Assembly (NCBI GenBank): GCA_028275075.1
Contig: JAQCNK010000264.1
Location: 1-10,989 of the forward strand
DNA length: 10,989 nt
Reading direction: 5' to 3'
Source: Haloarcula sp.
Lineage (GTDB): Archaea > Halobacteriota > Halobacteria > Halobacteriales > Haloarculaceae
Below the pieces are notes generated by a model. That model was not told the origin of the DNA. It ran no database searches and worked only from the letters and a program-made list of their open reading frames with translations. The translations under genes were made by a program, and so were the position numbers. Shown piece after piece: positions 6,594 through 10,989 of the stretch; the stretch's first letter is position 1, and each line of letters opens with the position of its first letter.

Positions 6594-6953
6594 ATGTCAG
6601 AGGCACAATCAGTGTCGAGCGGCCCTGGTGTCGCTAAAGACCTGACCGCTTTTCAGCAGAACATCCTTGTCATTCTCGCCGAAGAGCCCCGGTACGGGCT
6701 CGCTATCAAGCGAGAACTGGAGTCCTACTACAGCGACGAGGTCAACCACGGTCGGCTCTATCCCAACCTCGACGATCTCGTCGAGATGGGGCTGGTCGAA
6801 AAGAGCGAACTCGACAAACGGACGAACCAATACTCGTTGACGGCGGACGGCAAAGAAGCTGTTCTGGACCAACTTGACTGGGAGTTCTCGAAGCTTGTTA
6901 CCGGCAGCGACCGCGCTGACGAACTCCACGCTCTCGTCGACGACCAGGCGTAA
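6594..6953 (+). CDS. rosR: PadR-family winged-helix regulator, probable RosR (119 aa)
   Basis: DNA-binding protein of the PadR family. After a short polar N-terminus (1-15) comes a winged helix: helix 1 at 18-30 (TAFQQNILVILAE), helix 2 at 34-43 (YGLAIKRELE), recognition helix at 53-65 (GRLYPNLDDLVEM) and wing at 68-86 ending in NQYSLTADGK. A C-terminal helix (87-102) should serve for dimerisation. The sequence and the neighbourhood (next to ppa and rnhA) match what I recall of Halobacterium RosR, a regulator of the response to reactive oxygen species; this ortholog call is from memory. Related haloarchaeal proteins are also annotated as phiH1-repressor-like. The gene is leaderless. Its stop codon TAA shares its last base with palindromic repeat copy C, and another repeat copy lies upstream. 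Confidence 0.85.
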   Translation: MSEAQSVSSGPGVAKDLTAFQQNILVILAEEPRYGLAIKRELESYYSDEVNHGRLYPNLDDLVEMGLVEKSELDKRTNQYSLTADGKEAVLDQLDWEFSKLVTGSDRADELHALVDDQA

Positions 6954-7032
6954 TACTGGTGGCTGTAACAAACTGAAGTAATTCGCCACCCCGGGGTGTC
7001 GAATATCTTTACGAACTTACAGCCACCAGTAT
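6953..7032. repeat. 80-bp palindromic repeat, copy C
   Basis: The terminal arms are perfect: ATACTGGTGGCTGTAA (6953-6968) and TTACAGCCACCAGTAT (7017-7032), 16 of 16 positions. A second, inner palindrome, ATTCGCCACCCC (6981-6992) and GGGGTGTCGAAT (6993-7004), has a single mismatched pair. The segment ATTCGnCACCCCGGGnTG, followed by CGAATATCT, is shared with copy A. It fills nearly all of the 88-bp gap between the converging stops of the PadR-type gene and the unknown gene at 7042. It could therefore terminate both transcripts, or be an insertion tolerated there. Confidence 0.9.
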
Positions 7033-7041
7033 AACCAACAC

Positions 7042-7587
7042 CTACAAGCGGCGTTCGGCTTCTGTAACCGTTAGCTCGATCGACTCTTCGAGTAGCTCCC
7101 GCTGTGTGTCCGTCGGCCAGGCGTTTCGCGGGAAGTACTCCGTGCGGAACTCAGCCAGTTCGTCGGGCGTGGCCTCGGCGATAGGCTTTGCATAATGATT
7201 TCCCATGAAATCAGCGAGCGCCCGGGCTGTCTCGGCGTGGACCTCACCGTAGTCCACTCGGACACGGTCGACGACCGCGTGGTTTTCGGCTTCGACGTCA
7301 TCCCACGCCTCCGGGTCACCCGGGCCCGATAGGCGGATCTCGACGCCGCGGTCCGTGTCCTCGACCATGTCCGGCTGGATAACGCCGTCTTGGACCCACT
7401 CAGAGGGATAACAGACCAGCACGTCGCCGGTATCCTCTTCGCGGATACGGACCTCGTAGTCGTGGTCGTCAAGCAGGGATGCCCGCTGGTCTCGGTAGGC
7501 TGTTGCTGCCCCCTCATCGACCGCCTGGCGGGCCAGTCGCGTGAGTCGTTCCACCTCGTCTTGCGTGTCGGCTGGGAGGTCAGACAT
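7042..7587 (-). CDS. Conserved haloarchaeal protein of the rnhA operon (181 aa), function unknown
   Basis: Acidic soluble protein with no signal peptide or membrane segment. I recognise it only as the haloarchaeal family often labelled rnhA operon protein (a DUF, DUF7108 as I recall). Residues 1-32 look like a charged helix. The middle (about 45-112) alternates strands and acidic turns, with RIREEDTGDVLVCYPSEWV as the most distinctive segment. The C-terminal part (about 115-178) is helical, including ETARALADFMGNHYAKPI and a final helix RELLEESIELTVTEAERRL. Its ATG lies inside the end of rnhA (8-bp overlap), so the two are co-transcribed and probably translationally coupled. That suggests a role linked to RNase HI, but nothing in the sequence shows what. 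It converges on the PadR-type gene. Confidence 0.85.
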   Translation of the reverse strand: MSDLPADTQDEVERLTRLARQAVDEGAATAYRDQRASLLDDHDYEVRIREEDTGDVLVCYPSEWVQDGVIQPDMVEDTDRGVEIRLSGPGDPEAWDDVEAENHAVVDRVRVDYGEVHAETARALADFMGNHYAKPIAEATPDELAEFRTEYFPRNAWPTDTQRELLEESIELTVTEAERRL

Positions 7588-8179
7588 CGTCTAAGGCGTC
7601 GTTTGCCAGTTGGTCGGCGCGGTCGTTTATCTCTCGCGGAACGTGTTCGAGCTGCCAGTTGTCGAACTGCGTGAGCAACTCCCGAACGCGAACGCGCTGC
7701 TCACGAAGCTCAGGGTCGTTGGTGTTCCACTCCCCGCGGACCTGCTTGACGATGAGTTCCGAATCGCCCCGGATATGAAGCTCGTCGAACCCGTACTCGG
7801 TTGCGATTTCGAGAGCTTTTATCAGGGCAGCGTACTCTGCCTGATTGTTCGTCGCCCGGCCGATAGTCTCGCCGCCATCGGTGACGATGCCACCGTCGTC
7901 GACAAGCACGTAGCCGACCGACGACGGCCCGGGATTTCCACGGCAGGCGCCGTCGAAGTAGACGTGGACACGACCGCCGCCGTCGTCGTCGCGAAGTAGC
8001 GCCTCCAGTCGGGCAGTATCGCCGCCCTGAACGACCACCTTGTCGTCGTAGGCGACGGCAGTCGCGCCACCGTAGTCGGCGCGCCAGCGCTCGTGGTCGG
8101 TGTTGCCGTCGGCGATGGTGACACCGGCCGCGGCGACTCGCTCCCGGGCCGTCTCTGGGTCGCACTCGATAACGGGCAT
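7580..8179 (-). CDS. rnhA: Ribonuclease HI with N-terminal extension (199 aa)
   Basis: Degrades the RNA strand of RNA-DNA hybrids (R-loops, primers). The RNase H domain spans about residues 70-196. The catalytic carboxylates are visible as D76 (VYFDGACRGNPG), E115 (NNQAEYAAL), D139 (IRGDSELIVKQ) and D189 (NDRADQLAND). Residues 1-66 form a separate small N-terminal domain that bacterial RNase HI lacks. The total length agrees with the RNase HI I recall being characterised from Halobacterium NRC-1. A region near the end of the fold (QLEHVPREIND) replaces the basic handle loop of the E. coli enzyme. The start is at MPVIECDPE, 22-29 bases after a TATA box. It is the first gene of a two-gene unit, divergent from nreA. 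Confidence 0.95.
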   Translation of the reverse strand: MPVIECDPETARERVAAAGVTIADGNTDHERWRADYGGATAVAYDDKVVVQGGDTARLEALLRDDDGGGRVHVYFDGACRGNPGPSSVGYVLVDDGGIVTDGGETIGRATNNQAEYAALIKALEIATEYGFDELHIRGDSELIVKQVRGEWNTNDPELREQRVRVRELLTQFDNWQLEHVPREINDRADQLANDALDDV

Positions 8180-8200
8180 GGGCGTGAGAGACCGGGCAGC

Positions 8201-8208
8201 GATAATAG
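8201..8208 (-). promoter_or_regulatory. TATA box of the rnhA unit
   Basis: The minus strand reads CTATTATC, centred about 26 bases before the rnhA ATG at 8179, consistent with a leaderless transcript. Confidence 0.65.
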
Positions 8209-8300
8209 GGGTTGTGGTCCCGCCGTCTCGTACCGACTGGCGTCACGTTTTACTGTGACATGTCGGCCCCGCGGCGCGTCGGAGGTTGCAGTTCCCTGTC

Positions 8301-8342
8301 ACACTGGTGGCCGTAACAAACTGACTGAGAGATAGCCACTAT
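8301..8342. repeat. Probable internally deleted palindromic repeat, copy D
   Basis: ACACTGGTGGCCGTAACAAACTGA (8301-8324) matches the first 24 bases of copy C at 22 positions. It then jumps over the CCCGGG core to TAGCCACTAT (8333-8342), which resembles a shortened right arm. About half of the full-length element appears to be missing. It lies between the divergent promoters of rnhA and nreA. Confidence 0.6.
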
Positions 8343-8355
8343 CGGCAGGGACACC

Positions 8356-8362
8356 TTCTTAT
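8356..8362 (+). promoter_or_regulatory. TATA-like box of nreA
   Basis: TTCTTAT is centred 28 bases before the ATG at 8387. It is a weak match to the box but at the right place for a leaderless transcript. Confidence 0.45.
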
Positions 8363-8386
8363 CGGACAGGAGCCAACCCGGGATCG

Positions 8387-9673
8387 ATGCGACTCGACGA
8401 GTTCATCGAGGGGTTCGAACGTGACGAGGGCGACCAGAAGCGCCGCCTCGCCGAGGAGAAGTCCTACGCCATCACGGACCATCTCGAAGCTGTCGAGCGG
8501 CAGTTTGATGCGGCCATACAGGGCGACGCGCTGTTTGGCTCGACCGCCCCAGAGATATTCGTCGGCCGCGCTGGCTATCCGAACGTCGCAACAGGGCTGC
8601 TCTCGCCGGTCGACCGAGACGCCGCGCCCGAGGGGTACGCCACGAGTAGCGACTGGTACAGCGACGGTCTGGGTATCGAAGACGTGCTCCAGCGCCGGAC
8701 GGGGATGCTCAACTCGACCCGCCAGACAGCCGTTGACTCGGTCCAGCGGGGGAGTGACACCGGGACCGCTTACGACGTGTGGGAGGGGTTTGTTGGGGTC
8801 CAGCGCGAGGTCGCCATCGCCGATCACCCGGTCGATGTGGAGGTGGGCCTCGATGGAAAACCGGAACTCGACGTGGACTTTGACGGCGTGGGGACGCCGA
8901 CCGGGCCCCGAGCGACGGCGACGGGCGCCGACCTCGCGGAGAACCCACATGTGCCAAAGGCCGTCGAGAAAACCCTTGCCGACGACGACTGGCAAGCCCA
9001 AGGTGCGATGACCTATCTGTATCGCCGGGGCTTCGATGTCTATGATATCAACACCATCCTCTCTGCTGGGGCACTGGGCCGAGCCAGTGAGCGGTCGCTC
9101 GTGCCGACACGGTGGTCAATTACAGCAGTGGACGACACTGTCGGTCAGTACCTCCGTGGGGCGTTACGCAACAGCAACACGATCGATACGCCCGAACTCT
9201 GGTACAACGAGTACATGGGAAACCGATACTGGGTTGTCCTCTCGCCGGGCCGTTGGGAGTTCGAACTCGTCGAGATGAAATCTCCGGGAAGTGTCTGGAA
9301 CCCCCGGCCGGAGGCGGGCTACTACATGTCCAGCGCCCACGAGGGGTACGAGGGCCGGAGTAGCTACGTCGAGGAAACCGCAGGGGCGTACTACGCCGCC
9401 CGCTTGGGTGCGCTGGAACAGCTCAAACAGCGGGGCCGCCAGGCGAAGTGCCTCGTGCTCCGGGAGATCACCGACGACTACTGGGCGCCAGTGGGCGTCT
9501 GGCAGGTCCGCGAAGGCGTGCGCAACGCCTTCGACGGTGAGCCCGGAATCGGGCAGACGTTCAGCGAGACACTCGACGCGGTAGCGGACCAGCTCCCCGT
9601 GTCGATGGGCGCACTCCGGCGCAAATCCGAACTCGTCGCCGGTCTGCAATCACAGCTTTCAGAGTTCGGATAA
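8387..9673 (+). CDS. nreA: NreA DNA repair protein (428 aa)
   Basis: Archaeal Nre-family protein implicated in DNA damage tolerance, interacting with the sliding clamp PCNA. The whole length fits haloarchaeal NreA: the opening MRLDEFIEGFERDEGDQKRR, IFVGRAGYPNV in the N-terminal third, SADL-like and GAMTYLYRRGFDVYDIN segments in the middle, RSLVPTRWSITAVDD, and EYMGNRYWVVLSP. The C-terminus reads GLQSQLSEFG, where Q421, L424 and F427 fit a clamp-binding PIP motif (QxxLxxF) lacking the usual second aromatic. There is no N-terminal four-cysteine zinc finger as found in some other archaeal Nre proteins; the only cysteine is in KCLVLRE. The biochemical activity of the family is not settled. The gene has its own promoter, and the rnhA neighbour gives a genome-maintenance theme. 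Confidence 0.95.
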   Translation: MRLDEFIEGFERDEGDQKRRLAEEKSYAITDHLEAVERQFDAAIQGDALFGSTAPEIFVGRAGYPNVATGLLSPVDRDAAPEGYATSSDWYSDGLGIEDVLQRRTGMLNSTRQTAVDSVQRGSDTGTAYDVWEGFVGVQREVAIADHPVDVEVGLDGKPELDVDFDGVGTPTGPRATATGADLAENPHVPKAVEKTLADDDWQAQGAMTYLYRRGFDVYDINTILSAGALGRASERSLVPTRWSITAVDDTVGQYLRGALRNSNTIDTPELWYNEYMGNRYWVVLSPGRWEFELVEMKSPGSVWNPRPEAGYYMSSAHEGYEGRSSYVEETAGAYYAARLGALEQLKQRGRQAKCLVLREITDDYWAPVGVWQVREGVRNAFDGEPGIGQTFSETLDAVADQLPVSMGALRRKSELVAGLQSQLSEFG

Positions 9674-9737
9674 CTCCGCGCGCTCGCTGCGGATGGGCCG
9701 CCGCCTGGAACGGGGTACCCCCGCCGCCCTCGCGGAG
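9674..9737. terminator. Possible stem-loop region after nreA
   Basis: CTCCGCG (9674-9680), directly after the nreA stop, pairs with CGCGGAG (9731-9737). The 50-base GC-rich loop contains its own perfect palindrome, GGGGTACCCC (9712-9721). No T-run follows immediately. The role as a terminator is inferred from position. Confidence 0.35.
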
Positions 9738-9784
9738 ATTTGGGATAATCTAGTGTCTCAGGTCTGCTATCATCCGAATCGACT

Positions 9785-9793
9785 GGTTTAACC
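9785..9793 (+). promoter_or_regulatory. TATA-like box that favours the GTG start at 9817
   Basis: GGTTTAACC, itself a palindrome, is centred 28 bases before the GTG at 9817 but only about 16 before the in-frame TTG at 9805. Leaderless spacing therefore supports the GTG. Confidence 0.55.
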
Positions 9794-9816
9794 GTCCAAG
9801 CCAGTTGACTCGGGAC

Positions 9817-9990
9817 GTGCCCTCACAGCCAGCAGACGACCATCACGGTGCCAGGCTGCAGAGCGAGGCGTACCACATCACTGTCGACGATGGGGCGGAC
9901 TCGTTCTGTGCGCTCAGCATCGAATCGCCCGAAAACGACCAAGCGTGGCTCATCTCCGATACGGTCACCGCACTAGCGTCTTTTCGGTGA
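9817..9990 (+). CDS. Small haloarchaeal protein (57 aa), function unknown
   Basis: A short acidic protein. After a polar N-terminus comes a compact segment with alternating strands: EAYHITVDDG, FCALSIESPENDQAWLISD, then TVTALASFR. The pattern of an acidic turn followed by xxDNxxAWLxSDxxxxL resembles a haloarchaeal family of about 60 residues (DUF7331, from memory). Its role is unknown; many such proteins are single-strand/turn modules without an assigned function. The start is chosen as GTG on promoter spacing; a TTG four codons upstream is the alternative. Its TGA stop abuts the TAG stop of the opposing gene with no base between them. Confidence 0.65.
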   Translation: MPSQPADDHHGARLQSEAYHITVDDGADSFCALSIESPENDQAWLISDTVTALASFR

Positions 9991-10272
9991 CTACTCCGTC
10001 GGGACCGGCCCGGTGCCGATAACATCCCGGACCGCGGCCTCGAACGTATGTCGGTCTGGGAAATACGTCGCCTCTATCTCTTCAAGTATCGCGGCCAGCT
10101 GCATTGGGCCATCGGGCGTCCGGACAATTGTGTCGCCCTCCCGGTCGACGACAGTGCTGTGCTTAATGCCCCAGGTGAGCCGTGCGGTCACCCGCGAGAG
10201 CGGGGCCCCCTCAACGTCGGGTCCCGCACCGAGTTCGACGGCCGGCTCTGCGTCGCTGTCCTCGTCGCTCAT
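9991..10272 (-). CDS. DUF5789-like haloarchaeal protein (93 aa), function unknown
   Basis: Small acidic soluble protein with an N-terminal disordered stretch (MSDEDSDAEPAVELG) and a conserved core. The core is VEGAPLSRVTARLTW (20-34), then IVRTPDGPMQLAAIL (49-63) and the C-terminal FEAAVRDVIGTGPVPTE (77-93). This pattern is common across Halobacteria and I recall it as DUF5789; no activity is known. The RTPDGP motif and spacing suggest a small mixed alpha/beta domain that may bind a partner. The frame is open 27 codons further upstream, but the ATG at 10272 gives the usual family N-terminus, and a weak TATA-like ACTAATC (10296-10302, minus strand) sits 24-30 bases before it. Confidence 0.8.
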   Translation of the reverse strand: MSDEDSDAEPAVELGAGPDVEGAPLSRVTARLTWGIKHSTVVDREGDTIVRTPDGPMQLAAILEEIEATYFPDRHTFEAAVRDVIGTGPVPTE

Positions 10273-10325
10273 ACCCGAACTCTGTCCGCCTGCCCGATTA
10301 GTGCTTTCGGAATGGCTCCTGACAT

Positions 10326-10357
10326 TGCATACGTGCGCGCTCGCGTCATGCATACGT
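10326..10357. repeat. 9-bp direct repeat in a divergent promoter region
   Basis: TGCATACGT occurs at 10326-10334 and again at 10349-10357, 23 bases apart, between the divergent starts at 10272 and 10397. It may be a pair of regulator sites on the same DNA face. Without an identified regulator this remains a guess. Confidence 0.35.
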
Positions 10358-10396
10358 CTGACGGGTAGTTTTCAGGAACGCCACGTTATTTGCTGT

Positions 10397-10989
10397 ATGA
10401 CCAGTTTGGCGGACGTGTACGAGGGGGGAGCCGGCCGCGTGGCGACGCGGCGCCAGCAACTCGTTGGGACCGGGTTGTTCCTGGCCGGCGGGGCAGGGCT
10501 CGTCAGCGCCATCGCGCTGGCGACCACCGGCGTCGGGACGACGCTGGGACTGGATGCCTACGCGGCCCGAGAGATTGCCGGGATCGTCGCCGGTGTCGGG
10601 CTCCCGTCGGTCGTCCTCGGTGTTTTTGCCGTCCTCCCGGCCGGGATCCGGACCCGGCTGGTCGCTGTCGGCGGCGCCGGTGTCGCAGTGGTCGGCGTCG
10701 CCGCGTTCGGACAGATCTACCCGTATGACTGGCTGTCAAACGCTCCACTGCTCACCCTAGGCGCCAGTACCATCTACGTCGCCGGCGTGCTGACGACGTT
10801 CTGGTGCCTGTTTGCCGCTCTCGCCACGTTCAAAACGCGGAACGATCCCGGTGGTAGCGCCCGGATGAAAGTCACAGAAGAGGGGATCATCAAATTCGTC
10901 GAAGAATCCCGTTCGGTTCCTGGCCTGGGCGGCATCGGTTTCTTCGGCCAAAGCCCCGATGGTAGTGTCGACACCCAGACCAACCGCCC
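10397..10989 (+). CDS. Multi-pass membrane protein, 3' end cut by the window (first 197 aa)
   Basis: An open frame from ATG at 10397 (MTSLADVYEGG) that is still open at the last base of the window, so the protein is longer than seen. After a basic cytosolic start (RVATRRQQ), four hydrophobic segments follow at about residues 22-44, 58-82, 86-105 and 118-145. They are separated by short loops rich in Arg or Tyr/Asp (IRTR, QIYPYDW). The protein then becomes polar and cytosolic (FKTRNDPGG, MKVTEEGIIKFVEE). I recall this as a haloarchaeal family of unknown function (DUF7139-like), with N-terminal membrane domain and soluble C-terminal part. No transporter or enzyme motif is visible. The possible TATA-like TAGTTTTC (10366-10373) sits about 27 bases upstream. 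Confidence 0.8.
   Translation, partial: MTSLADVYEGGAGRVATRRQQLVGTGLFLAGGAGLVSAIALATTGVGTTLGLDAYAAREIAGIVAGVGLPSVVLGVFAVLPAGIRTRLVAVGGAGVAVVGVAAFGQIYPYDWLSNAPLLTLGASTIYVAGVLTTFWCLFAALATFKTRNDPGGSARMKVTEEGIIKFVEESRSVPGLGGIGFFGQSPDGSVDTQTNR

Noticed and set aside
8339..9001. A 220-codon minus-strand frame opposite nreA
   Set aside because: It is antisense to a confidently recognised gene and has no recognisable domain.
9805..9816. TTG start for the 57-residue protein
   Set aside because: The TATA-like box is only about 16 bases upstream of it, too close for a leaderless start; the GTG at 9817 fits better.

Overview
The window looks like a chromosomal segment of a halophilic archaeon, most likely Haloarcula or a close relative. 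The basis is high GC, strongly acidic proteins, AT-rich TATA-like boxes 24-32 bases before start codons (leaderless transcription), a Tat-exported halocyanin, a CetZ tubulin-like protein, NreA, and several small protein families typical of Halobacteria. I see no tRNA, rRNA, CRISPR array, transposase or prophage gene.

Layout, left to right. Bases 1-197 hold no gene I can support. Next come an aldo/keto reductase (minus) and, divergently, a membrane-anchored halocyanin (plus). The halocyanin gene runs into a convergent SRPBCC-domain gene and shares its stop tetranucleotide. A small MarR-like winged-helix regulator and the cytoskeletal gene cetZ follow on the plus strand. cetZ faces an alkaline-phosphatase-superfamily hydrolase (minus) across a short hairpin. 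Upstream of that hydrolase lies inorganic pyrophosphatase (ppa, minus), divergent from a PadR-family regulator that I take to be rosR. That regulator faces a two-gene leftward unit: rnhA (RNase HI with an N-terminal extension) and an overlapping conserved gene of unknown function. nreA, encoding the PCNA-associated DNA repair protein, is divergent from rnhA. A 57-residue protein and a 93-residue DUF5789-like protein follow as an abutting convergent pair. The window ends inside a multi-pass membrane protein gene that is cut by the right edge.

The gene content is mostly conserved core material: redox and copper proteins, cytoskeleton, phosphate metabolism, oxidative-stress regulation and DNA repair. 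From memory, the order rnhA - unknown gene - rosR - ppa matches Halobacterium salinarum.

The most unusual structure is a family of about 80-bp palindromic repeats. There are three full copies (198-278, 6309-6389, 6953-7032), one probable deleted copy (8301-8342) and one possible solo arm (2871-2886). They share 15-16 bp terminal inverted repeats beginning ATACTG and an inner palindrome centred on CCCGGG. Two copies begin exactly on the last base of a stop codon. They could be small non-autonomous mobile elements or repeated bidirectional terminators, and the sequence alone does not decide.
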